From positions 2,911,501-2,975,500 of the forward strand of contig NZ_BDEL01000001.1 of the NCBI RefSeq assembly GCF_001685485.1: 64,000 nucleotides of DNA, in the 5' to 3' direction. Positions 46,530 to 54,856 of this stretch are shown here, piece by piece. The stretch comes from Formosa haliotis. GTDB taxonomy: Bacteria > Bacteroidota > Bacteroidia > Flavobacteriales > Flavobacteriaceae. The notes under the pieces were generated by a model. It was not told the origin of the DNA and ran no database searches. It saw only the letters and a list, made by a program, of their open reading frames with translations. How positions within the stretch are numbered: position 1 is the stretch's first letter; each line of letters starts with the position of its first letter. The position numbers were made by a program, and so were the translations under genes.

Positions 46530-49500
46530 TTATGCGGGAATTGATTTGGTAGTTTTTTTACGTAACCACATTTTAAAGCGGGTTATTAAGAAGAAAAATA
46601 CCGGTACAACTATTAAAGTTAAGAAGGTGGCAATGAATAAACCATAAATTACGGTCCATGCTAGAGGCCCCCAGAATACCACATTATCTCCACCCATGTA
46701 TATATTAGGATCGAAATCGCTAACCAGAGTAAAGAAGTTAATATTTAACCCAATGGCTAAAGGTATTAATCCTAGAATAGTTGTTATAGCCGTTAAAAGT
46801 ACTGGGCGTAAACGGGCTTTTCCGGCTTTTACTATACTTTCATATAAATCTTTACTAGATAGATATTTGTCTTCATCTAAACCTAAGGCATTCTTTTTTC
46901 TATCTATTAAGAGTTGTGCATAATCGAGCAATACCACACCGTTATTTACTACAATACCAGCAAGGGAAATAATTCCCATCATGGTCATCATAATCACGAA
47001 AGCGTCTCCCGTAATTACCAATCCGCCAAATACACCAATAAAACTTAAGAAAATAGCTAACATTATAATTCCTGGTTTTGAAACCGAGTTAAATTGGAAA
47101 ATTAGAATGAAAAAGATAAGTGCTAAACCTGTAAAGAATGCTCCAACTAAAAAGGACATTTGCTTGTTTTGCTCTTCGATTTGTCCTGTGTAATCAATTT
47201 TTACATTGGCAGGTAAATCTTTAAACGTTTTCATTTCACGTTGAATTTGACCTACAATTGCTGCCGCATCTGTAAACCCAGGAGATAAAGCTGAATACAC
47301 GGTCACTACACGCTTGGTATCTTTGTGTTTAATAGCATTAAACCCAGATGTGTTATTTTGCTTGGCAACAGCCGATACAGGAATTTCTTTAATTTGACCT
47401 GTATTGTCTCTAAAAGTCATTTTCTGGTTGAAAATAGCACTAGTATTGTATCTGTTAGCTTCGTTGAAACGGACATAGATATCGTAATCGTCGCCATTTT
47501 CTTTATAAACACCAGCTTTACTACCAAAAATAGAGTTTCGTAATTGTGTACCTACCTGACTTGCGCTTACACCAAGTTCACCAGCAGTCTTACGATCTAC
47601 TTCTACTTGCATGGCAGGTTTGTCTTTATTAACATCTATTTTTAATTCGTCGATTCCGGCAATATTCTTTTCGTTAATAAAATCGCGCATTTCTTGTGCG
47701 ATACCTATCAATTCAGAATAATCGTCTCCTTCAATTTCAATGTTTATAGGAGAACCTGCAGGTGGACCATTTTGATCTTTTTCAACAGATATTAATACCC
47801 CAGGGTAAATACCTACTAATGCTTTTTGTACTTTCTGACGTAATAATTCACTATCGGCACCTCTTCTGTATTTATACTCACGCATCGAGGCCGTAATTTT
47901 TGCTTTATGAGGCATTTCGGCAGAAGATCCACCATCGGTTTGAGGGTTACCAGCACCTTCTCCAACTTGAGATACTGCACTTTCTACCATGAAATTATAG
48001 TCGCCATCTTTATACTCGTCTTGATTAACAACACTGTATACGCGTTCTTCTATTTCTTTGGTTATGGCGTTTGTTTTTTCAATATCTGTACCTTCAGGAT
48101 ATTCGATGTAAACAATAATTTGGTTGGGTTTGTTGTCTGGGAAAAACTCAACCTTAGTACGTTGCGATGCTAAAGATGCTCCGAAAGAAATAAAAGAAAT
48201 AATTAATAAAACAAAAGTAGTGATGCTTACAAAAATAGGCCATTTTTTACTTAAGGCACGTCTTAACTCACGCTCGTAAAGGTTTTCAAGTTTTACTAGC
48301 GTATTTGTTTGGAAGTAGTTTGCAGCTTTACGTAAGAACAAACGGTAAATCCATAGCATTATGGCTGTAAAAAGCATAAGACCTCCAAAGCCTCGGTAAG
48401 CACCTCCAAAAATTAATATTAAAAGTCCGATTCCTCCAACAATACTCGTTATAAAAATAATATTACGTAGAGGCATATCTTTATCTTCTGTGGTCATGAA
48501 TTTTGAAACCAATACAGAGTTAAAGAAGATAGCTACAAATAACGAAGATCCTAATACAGTTGATAAGGTAATAGGTAAGAGAATCATAAATTTACCCATT
48601 ACACCTGGCCAAAGGCCTAGTGGAATAAATGCGGCTACTGTAGTCGCGGTAGAAATGATAATTGGAAAGGCAATTTCCCCGATACCCACTTTTGCTGCTT
48701 CCTTTCGGCTCATGCCTTCTTCGTCCATTAAACGGTAAACGTTTTCTACAACCACAATACCATTATCTACTAGCATTCCTAGTCCCATAATAAGTCCGAA
48801 AAGAATCATGGTATTTAAGGTATATCCTAGTAAGTTTAATATTACTAGCGACATAAACATGGACATAGGGATGGCAAAACCAACAAAAAGTGCATTTTTA
48901 AACCCTAAGAAAAACATAAGTACCACAACCACTAGTATGATACCAAATATGATATTGTTTACTAAATCGTCTACTTGACCAATAGTAACTGGCGATTGGT
49001 CGTTAGCAATAGTTACCGTTACATCTTGCGGGAAGACATTTTCTTTAGTGTCTTTTACAATTTCTTGAATTTGATTGGCGGCATCGACCATGTTTTTACC
49101 AGCACGTTTTTTAACGTCTAGCATAACCACACGATGGCCAAATTCTCTTGCGTAGGTTGTTCTATCTTTTTCTTTAAACGATACTTTAGCAACGTCCTTT
49201 AAATAGATAGGATTATTATGATCGGATTTTATTACGAAATTCTCTAACTCATGTGGGTTGTCTATTTCTCCTAAAATACGAATAGTACGGCGTTGCCCGC
49301 TAGAAATTAAGTTACCCGCAGACATGGTAACATTACCGCCTTTAATGGTGTTTATAACATCGTCGAAACTTACTTGTGCCGCCATCATTTTATAGATGTC
49401 TACAGCAACTTCTACCTCTTTTTCTTGGGCACCACGAATGTCTACTTGTTTAATTTCTTGTAAATCTTCAATTTCATCTTGAAGGTACTCACCAAATTCT

Positions 49501-50009
49501 TTTAACTTTTCTACCGGATAATCTCCAGAAATGTTAATGTTTAGAATTGGCATTTCTTCAGATAAATTTAAATCGAAAGCCGATGGTTCTACCTTTGCAC
49601 CATTAAATGTAGGCCAATCTTCGCTCGCGGTTTGCGAATCTATTTCGTCTTTAACTTTTTGTTTGGCGTCATCAACGGCGATGTTTTCATCGAATTCTAC
49701 AATAATCATAGAATAATCCTCTTGCGAAGTCGAAGTAATTTCAACCACATTACTTATGGTTTTTAACTTGTCTTCTAACGGATCTGTGATAAGCTTTTCT
49801 ATATCTTCGGCCGTGTTTCCAGGGTATAAAGAGCTTACATAAATTTTAGTTTCCTTAATTTCGGGAAAGTTTTCTCTAGGCATATTGTAATAGGCTTTTA
49901 CACCTAAAAACAATATAACAGCCATTAAAACGTAAATCGTAGTTTTGTTATTAATGGCCCACGACGACATTCCAAATTCCTTGTCTATTTGTTTTTTTTG
50001 TTTTGACAT
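46530..50009 (-). CDS. RND efflux transporter, AcrB/MdtB-like inner membrane pump
   Basis: The 1159-residue pump has 12 or more helices and two large periplasmic loops. It opens with SSWAINNKTTIYVLMAV and has the porter-domain signature. In helix 4 the region is GMLVDNGIVVVENV, giving one Asp where AcrB has D407-D408. In helix 10 it reads GIVVNNGVVLLDYA, with Asn where AcrB has K940. It is over 100 residues longer than AcrB, with additional hydrophobic segments near 520-560 and 1085-1130. Operon partners supply the adaptor and outer membrane channel. The substrate is not deducible. Confidence 0.92.
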   Translation of the reverse strand: MSKQKKQIDKEFGMSSWAINNKTTIYVLMAVILFLGVKAYYNMPRENFPEIKETKIYVSSLYPGNTAEDIEKLITDPLEDKLKTISNVVEITSTSQEDYSMIIVEFDENIAVDDAKQKVKDEIDSQTASEDWPTFNGAKVEPSAFDLNLSEEMPILNINISGDYPVEKLKEFGEYLQDEIEDLQEIKQVDIRGAQEKEVEVAVDIYKMMAAQVSFDDVINTIKGGNVTMSAGNLISSGQRRTIRILGEIDNPHELENFVIKSDHNNPIYLKDVAKVSFKEKDRTTYAREFGHRVVMLDVKKRAGKNMVDAANQIQEIVKDTKENVFPQDVTVTIANDQSPVTIGQVDDLVNNIIFGIILVVVVLMFFLGFKNALFVGFAIPMSMFMSLVILNLLGYTLNTMILFGLIMGLGMLVDNGIVVVENVYRLMDEEGMSRKEAAKVGIGEIAFPIIISTATTVAAFIPLGLWPGVMGKFMILLPITLSTVLGSSLFVAIFFNSVLVSKFMTTEDKDMPLRNIIFITSIVGGIGLLILIFGGAYRGFGGLMLFTAIMLWIYRLFLRKAANYFQTNTLVKLENLYERELRRALSKKWPIFVSITTFVLLIISFISFGASLASQRTKVEFFPDNKPNQIIVYIEYPEGTDIEKTNAITKEIEERVYSVVNQDEYKDGDYNFMVESAVSQVGEGAGNPQTDGGSSAEMPHKAKITASMREYKYRRGADSELLRQKVQKALVGIYPGVLISVEKDQNGPPAGSPINIEIEGDDYSELIGIAQEMRDFINEKNIAGIDELKIDVNKDKPAMQVEVDRKTAGELGVSASQVGTQLRNSIFGSKAGVYKENGDDYDIYVRFNEANRYNTSAIFNQKMTFRDNTGQIKEIPVSAVAKQNNTSGFNAIKHKDTKRVVTVYSALSPGFTDAAAIVGQIQREMKTFKDLPANVKIDYTGQIEEQNKQMSFLVGAFFTGLALIFFILIFQFNSVSKPGIIMLAIFLSFIGVFGGLVITGDAFVIMMTMMGIISLAGIVVNNGVVLLDYAQLLIDRKKNALGLDEDKYLSSKDLYESIVKAGKARLRPVLLTAITTILGLIPLAIGLNINFFTLVSDFDPNIYMGGDNVVFWGPLAWTVIYGLFIATFLTLIVVPVFFFLITRFKMWLRKKTTKSIPA

Positions 50010-50018
50010 GTCTTGGTC

Positions 50019-51185
50019 TTAATAGGTTATTACTTTTACGGTTTGGCCGTCTCTTACACTACGAGCACCTTCTTTAATAATTTCGGCACCATCCTCTATT
50101 CCGTCTAATATTTCAATGATATCGCCTTGTGTTTTTCCTGTTTTAATTATAACACGTTTAGCGGTAGCCTCATTATCTTTATTTTTGTTTTCAATAACAT
50201 AAATGTATTGCTCGCCGTTAGCATTTTCTGAAATAATACTTAACGGAATTAGCATAGCATTTTCGCTAGAATAATCGTTTATTTTAAGTTTAGCCGTTAA
50301 GTTTGGTTTAATGTTTTCTTCTTTATTAGGAACAGGAACTTCTACTTTAAACGTTCGGTTTGCTGGATTGATAAAGTTGCTAGCTTGGCGTACTTTAGTT
50401 TCTAAATTAGTGCCTAATACAGGGAATTCTACCAATACTTTTTTGTTTACTACAACATCTGTAATATAGTTTTCTGGAACTTCGGTTTCTATATACATGT
50501 TTTTAAGGTTTACAATACGCATAAGTTGCGATTGTCCTGGGCCAACAACACTTCCTTTTTCGGTAATAATATCGTCTATTACACCAGTAAAAGGCGCAGA
50601 AATATTAGTTTTTGCCAATTGAATTTTGGTTTGGTCTACCGCTTGTTGTTGTGCTTCGAAATTAGATTTTGCTTGTAAAAACTGAATTTCACTCCCGATT
50701 TTTTGATCCCATAAACGTTTTTGGCGTTCATAAGTTGTCTTAGCTAATGCCAATTGAATTTCCATTTGAGACACTTGCTGGCCCAAACCACCATCGTCTA
50801 TTTTAGCTAAAATTTGGCCTTTAGTAACATGTTGCCCTTCTGTAACGTAAATTTCTTCTAAAACTCCAGAAGTTTCTGGGTAAATAACAATGTTTTCTTT
50901 GGTTTGTACGCTACCTTGTAACTCTAAATAATGAACAAACTGCTGTTCTTCTGCTGTTACGGTAGTAACAAGTGGAAGTTTTTTGTTATCGTCTAATTCG
51001 GCAATTCTTTCGTCTATTTCTTTTAATTGCTCGCTTATAGCAATGTTTTGAGTTTCAATTTCTACACGTTTAGCACGAATAGCTTCTAGATTGCCTTCTG
51101 CTAAAATTTGATCTAAAGATTGTTCTTTTCCTCCGCATGAAATTAAAAGAAAAGTAAAAGCGGCGATTGTGTATATATGTTTCAT
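50019..51185 (-). CDS. RND efflux periplasmic adaptor (membrane fusion protein)
   Basis: The 388-residue lipoprotein (lipobox LISC, Cys 17) is an HlyD/AcrA-like adaptor. A coiled-coil hairpin covers about residues 30-65 and 125-185. Biotinyl-lipoyl halves are visible as GVLEEIYVTEGQHVTKGQILAKID and ISAPFTGVIDDIITEKGSVVGPGQ. A beta-barrel domain follows. It bridges the RND pump, encoded 9 bp downstream, and the TolC-like channel, encoded 14 bp upstream. The N-terminal extra coil is typical of Bacteroidota adaptors. Confidence 0.92.
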   Translation of the reverse strand: MKHIYTIAAFTFLLISCGGKEQSLDQILAEGNLEAIRAKRVEIETQNIAISEQLKEIDERIAELDDNKKLPLVTTVTAEEQQFVHYLELQGSVQTKENIVIYPETSGVLEEIYVTEGQHVTKGQILAKIDDGGLGQQVSQMEIQLALAKTTYERQKRLWDQKIGSEIQFLQAKSNFEAQQQAVDQTKIQLAKTNISAPFTGVIDDIITEKGSVVGPGQSQLMRIVNLKNMYIETEVPENYITDVVVNKKVLVEFPVLGTNLETKVRQASNFINPANRTFKVEVPVPNKEENIKPNLTAKLKINDYSSENAMLIPLSIISENANGEQYIYVIENKNKDNEATAKRVIIKTGKTQGDIIEILDGIEDGAEIIKEGARSVRDGQTVKVITY

Positions 51186-51199
51186 TAGTGTATGATTTA

Positions 51200-52540
51200 T
51201 TAATTAATTGTACTTAAAATAGAATCTAGTTCTGCCTTTTTGTTGATGATGTCTAACATGGCTTTCAAATATTCCTGTTGCGCGGTATATAATTGAGTTT
51301 GTGCCTGACGTAGGTCGAAACTTGAAGCGATTCCTTCAAAAAATTTGGTTTCATTTTTACGTTCTATACGTTCGGCTAATTCTAAGTTTTCTTTTTTATT
51401 GGCGAAATCTTCAATAGCATATTGGTATTCGCTTTTTGCGGTTGCAATTTGAAATTTAAGGTTTTGCTCGGTATCTATTAAAATTTCGTTGGCTTTGTCT
51501 AAATCTATTCGGGCTTGTTGAGTTGCCGCCGAACGTCCTAAAGAGCTAAAAATTGGAATATTTAAACTTACTCCAAACAAAGAGGAACCGTACCATTTTT
51601 GATCGCTATTAAAAAATCCGAAGGTTTGGCCAAAGGCGCTATAGCCACCATTTATAAATGCGCTAAGCGTTGGCATACCTTTACTCATTGCTAGTTTTAC
51701 CAGTAAATCTTTACTTTCTACGTCGTTTTCTGCAATAAGGTAGTCTATAGTTTGTTCTACATTTTCATCGGCAGTTAATGCTTCTAAAGAGGTATATTGC
51801 AGACTTAACATTTCTAAATCGTCGGTTAGAGTAATGTCTGTATTGTAATCTAGCCCTAAAGTAATGTTTAGCATTTTGTATGATAATACATTTAAACGGC
51901 TCACATTATTTAAATCGCTAATTAAGCTAGAAAGGGTAATTTTTATTTGTTCTACACTTTCTTCTTCTTCTAAACCATTTTCAAAAGTTTTCTGAATTTC
52001 ATTTAAATTCGATTCTAAAATGGCTTTGTTACTCTTTAAAATCTTTAAACTTTCTTCAGATAGTAATACATTTCCATAGGCATTTATCACGGCTTTTCTT
52101 ATTTCTAAATCGGTTTTTACTTTAGCATTTTCTGCTATTTCTAAATACACTTTAGCCGCTTGTAAACCCACTAAATAAGAGCCGTCAAATAATAACTGAC
52201 TTAAGGTTGCTGTAGCTCCTATATTTTGTTTCGGACTAAATTCTACAGGAATAAATGTCCCTGCTTCCCCACCAACAATTTCGGCAGGAAGTAAAGATAC
52301 TTGCTGCTTAATCCAGTTTTGATAGTCTACACCTGCATTTATTTGCGGTAAACCAATAGCTGTGGTTTCCCATTTCTTTTTCTCGGAAATTTCTATATCT
52401 CGAACTGCATTTTTTACAATTCTGTTATTTTGTAAAGCATAATCTATAGCTTCTTGTAAGCTAAAAGATACCGGGCCTTCTTGCGCAAAGACCGAGAAGC
52501 TTATACATAAACTAAATAATAGGATTAGTTTGTTTCTCAT
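51200..52540 (-). CDS. TolC family outer membrane efflux protein
   Basis: The 446-residue protein has a signal peptide ending near FAQ (residue 20) and two repeats of the outer membrane efflux family. LQEAIDYALQNNRIVKNAVRDIEISEKKKWETTAIGLPQINAGVDYQ opens the first, given here in part as its initial helix, and the later half holds FGVSLNIPIFSSLGR. It should trimerise into a channel across the outer membrane and periplasm. Its start codon overlaps the tetR stop by one base, so translation is coupled. Confidence 0.92.
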   Translation of the reverse strand: MRNKLILLFSLCISFSVFAQEGPVSFSLQEAIDYALQNNRIVKNAVRDIEISEKKKWETTAIGLPQINAGVDYQNWIKQQVSLLPAEIVGGEAGTFIPVEFSPKQNIGATATLSQLLFDGSYLVGLQAAKVYLEIAENAKVKTDLEIRKAVINAYGNVLLSEESLKILKSNKAILESNLNEIQKTFENGLEEEESVEQIKITLSSLISDLNNVSRLNVLSYKMLNITLGLDYNTDITLTDDLEMLSLQYTSLEALTADENVEQTIDYLIAENDVESKDLLVKLAMSKGMPTLSAFINGGYSAFGQTFGFFNSDQKWYGSSLFGVSLNIPIFSSLGRSAATQQARIDLDKANEILIDTEQNLKFQIATAKSEYQYAIEDFANKKENLELAERIERKNETKFFEGIASSFDLRQAQTQLYTAQQEYLKAMLDIINKKAELDSILSTIN

Positions 52541-53148
52541 TAGTTATTTTTAATTGTTTTGTGATTCGTTTTTAAATATTCTAAACCTTTTTCTGAACAG
52601 ATTCCCCTTAAATGATAGTCTAGAAAATTGTTTAATAAGTCTTGAGGAGTAAATAATTCTTGAGGAAAAAGTTCGTGATCCTTTATAGAGACCAAGAAAT
52701 TAAAATACATTCTAGAGATGAAATCGATATTAACACTGCTACGGTACAATCCTGCTTTAATACCACGATCTAAATTTCCAGAAATACACTCTTTCATGAC
52801 GTTGAATTGTTTCTGTTTTAAAACTGTAAATATTTTAGGATAATATTTTTTAAACTGATATTGAGCCGATGGCCTTTCATCATTAAGATGTGTTAGTATA
52901 AAATGTTTCATTTCAAAAATTTCATCAATCGGGTTAATGTCTTGTTTGAAAATGGAGTTTATCGATTTGTTAATACAGTTAAATTTAAATGAGGCCGTGG
53001 CTTCAACTAATTTTGTTTTTGTTTCGAAGTATTGGTAAATCGTTTTTTTAGATATTCCCAATTCACTGGCAATATCGTCCATAGTCACACTTTTAAAACC
53101 TAGATTGGTAAAAAGTTGTTCAGATTTCGCTATAATTTTATCTTTCAT
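52540..53148 (-). CDS. TetR/AcrR family transcriptional regulator
   Basis: The 202-residue regulator has an N-terminal helix-turn-helix domain (MDDIASELGISKKTIYQYFETK, residues about 23-44, quoted in part for its pattern). The C-terminal ligand domain is divergent, as usual. It is first in the operon that encodes TolC, adaptor and RND pump. A perfect 9-bp inverted repeat surrounds the -33 element of its own promoter, so it most likely represses the whole operon and is released by a pump substrate. Confidence 0.92.
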   Translation of the reverse strand: MKDKIIAKSEQLFTNLGFKSVTMDDIASELGISKKTIYQYFETKTKLVEATASFKFNCINKSINSIFKQDINPIDEIFEMKHFILTHLNDERPSAQYQFKKYYPKIFTVLKQKQFNVMKECISGNLDRGIKAGLYRSSVNIDFISRMYFNFLVSIKDHELFPQELFTPQDLLNNFLDYHLRGICSEKGLEYLKTNHKTIKNN

Positions 53149-53165
53149 CTTGCGTAAATTCGGTG

Positions 53166-53195
53166 CAAATATACACTAGGAAACTTATAAAACAA
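53166..53195 (-). promoter_or_regulatory. Promoter of the tetR-efflux operon
   Basis: On the minus strand TTG (53195-53193), a 19-bp spacer and TATATTTG (53173-53166) match the Bacteroidota consensus exactly. The tetR ATG is 17 bp further on, so the leader is very short. Confidence 0.75.
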
Positions 53196-53207
53196 AAAAA
53201 GTTTCCT
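53178..53207 (-). promoter_or_regulatory. Operator candidate for the TetR regulator
   Basis: AGGAAACTT at 53178-53186 and AAGTTTCCT at 53199-53207 form a perfect 9-bp inverted repeat with a 12-bp spacer. The -33 TTG lies between the arms, so a bound dimer would block RNA polymerase. Confidence 0.68.
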
Positions 53208-53264
53208 GAGTTTTACGGTTTCTTAACATTTACAATCTGTTTATGGTAATTACGTTTATTCTAC

Positions 53265-53272
53265 TATTTTTG
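53265..53272 (+). promoter_or_regulatory. -7 box abutting the polyprenyl synthase start codon
   Basis: TATTTTTG matches TAnnTTTG and ends four bases before the ATG at 53277, implying a leaderless or near-leaderless transcript. Confidence 0.45.
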
Positions 53273-53276
53273 CAAG

Positions 53277-54251
53277 ATGCAAAACATACTATTCTACCAA
53301 GAGGCTTTTGTGTCTTACTTGAAGCAATTTAAAACCGATAAAGAACCCCAATCTTTATACGAACCTATTGACTATATCTTAAATTTAGGAGGTAAGCGTT
53401 TACGTCCGGTGTTAACCTTAATGGCGGCAGAGATTTTTAATACCGATTATAAAACGGCTTTAAACGCAGCACTGAGTATTGAGGTGTTTCATAATTTTTC
53501 GCTGATTCATGACGATATCATGGATGATGCGCCTTTGCGAAGAGGCCATGAAACAGTTCATGAAAAATGGGATGTAAATACGGGAATTTTATCTGGTGAT
53601 GCTATGTTGATTATGGCATATCAGTTATTCGAAAATTACGAGCCAGAGATCTTTAGAGATTTAGCTAGGCTTTTTAGCAAAACAGCTTTAGAGGTGTGTG
53701 AAGGTCAGCAATACGATGTCGATTTTGAAAATAGAGACGACGTAACTATACCCGAATACTTAAAAATGATTGAGTATAAAACGGCAGTTTTAGTAGGTGC
53801 TGCTATGCAAATGGGGGCTATAGTGGCACGTGCCACTATAGAGGAGCAACAAGGGATTTATAATTTTGGTAGATATTTAGGAATTGCATTTCAGTTACAA
53901 GATGATTATTTAGATGCCTTTGGAGATCCAAAAACGTTTGGAAAACAGGTGGGAGGAGATATTATTGAAAATAAAAAAACCTTTTTATACCTAAAAACCT
54001 TAGAGTTTTCTGATAAAGGACAACAGCAGGAATTACAAGATTTGTTTAGTATCTCGCCAACCGAAAATGATGATAAAGTGCAGTCTGTAAAACAGTTGTT
54101 TTTAAGTAGTGGAGCTGCTGATGCGACTACAAAAGAAATTGAAAACTATACCAATAAGGCGTTTTCGGTGTTAGAAACTCTAGATATAAGTGAAGATAAA
54201 AAGAACTTACTTAAAACTTTTGGAGAGAATTTAATGACTAGAAAAGTATAA
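53277..54251 (+). CDS. Polyprenyl diphosphate synthase (isoprenyl transferase, trans type)
   Basis: The 324-residue enzyme elongates allylic diphosphates with isopentenyl diphosphate. The first Asp-rich motif is DDIMDD (79-84), with GGKRLRPVL before it. The second is QDDYLD (about 207-212), followed by DAFGDPKTFGKQVGGDI. Product length cannot be fixed from sequence; F74 five residues before the first motif would suit a short- to mid-chain product. The 115-residue gene follows after 14 bp. Together with dxs it serves isoprenoid supply, for example quinones and carotenoids. Confidence 0.9.
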   Translation: MQNILFYQEAFVSYLKQFKTDKEPQSLYEPIDYILNLGGKRLRPVLTLMAAEIFNTDYKTALNAALSIEVFHNFSLIHDDIMDDAPLRRGHETVHEKWDVNTGILSGDAMLIMAYQLFENYEPEIFRDLARLFSKTALEVCEGQQYDVDFENRDDVTIPEYLKMIEYKTAVLVGAAMQMGAIVARATIEEQQGIYNFGRYLGIAFQLQDDYLDAFGDPKTFGKQVGGDIIENKKTFLYLKTLEFSDKGQQQELQDLFSISPTENDDKVQSVKQLFLSSGAADATTKEIENYTNKAFSVLETLDISEDKKNLLKTFGENLMTRKV

Positions 54252-54265
54252 TTCGTCTATAAATA

Positions 54266-54613
54266 ATGGAGATAAAAACCATACAAGAGTTATTAAATAC
54301 ATCGTTGCAATACGAATTGTATGGAAATTTGGTATTTCAGCTTAATAAGGATTTTAGACTTGCAAATATCGATTTTGAAGTGGAGGCTTCTATTTTACCA
54401 GAAGATTTAAAACTCCAACTTCACGAAACGGTGTTTCGTTTAATTCAGGAAGCCTTTGCCGATTATTTGAATTTACTGTACATAATAGATGTGTCTGAAA
54501 AATCAATTAAACAATTAGATGGTAGCGATGCTTTAAAACTCTCTGAGCAAGTTGTTTTTTTAATTTTGAAACGCGAATGGCAGAAAGTGTGGTTTAAACA
54601 TCAGTATAAATAG
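54266..54613 (+). CDS. Conserved hypothetical protein next to polyprenyl synthase
   Basis: The 115-residue protein is predicted soluble and mostly helical, without signal peptide or membrane segment. No known motif was recognised. It contains LHETVFRLIQEAFADYLNLLYIIDVSEK and ends in a Trp- and Lys-rich tail (REWQKVWFKHQYK). It starts 14 bp after the synthase stop and must be co-transcribed. The pairing may mean a helper role, but this is inference only. Confidence 0.7.
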   Translation: MEIKTIQELLNTSLQYELYGNLVFQLNKDFRLANIDFEVEASILPEDLKLQLHETVFRLIQEAFADYLNLLYIIDVSEKSIKQLDGSDALKLSEQVVFLILKREWQKVWFKHQYK

Positions 54614-54708
54614 TTTCGGTGGTTGTTAGTAGATTAGATAATAATTAACAGTAAATGTTAGATCGCTCGAAATGCCCTTTCGACAAGAAGTGAATTTTAT
54701 TAAAACGA

Positions 54709-54770
54709 CGTTATTCTGAACGTGTTTCAAATCTCCATTAGTAAGACCCTGAAAGGAATTCAGGGTGACG
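54709..54770. repeat. Imperfect palindromic intergenic repeat (REP-like)
   Basis: The arm starting CGTTATTCTGAACGTGTTTC is an imperfect complement of the arm ending TTCAGGGTGACG, with a smaller perfect hairpin ACCCTGAA / TTCAGGGT at 54746-54766. Elements with TTCTGAA and TTCAGGGTGACG halves are frequent between flavobacterial genes. It lies between a plus-strand and a convergent minus-strand gene. Confidence 0.6.
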
Positions 54771-54856
54771 ATGAAGGGTAATTAAAGTATAACACCTATT
54801 CACTTCTTTAAATCACTACTTTTATCTTATTGCTACACTATTACATTAATCAATTT

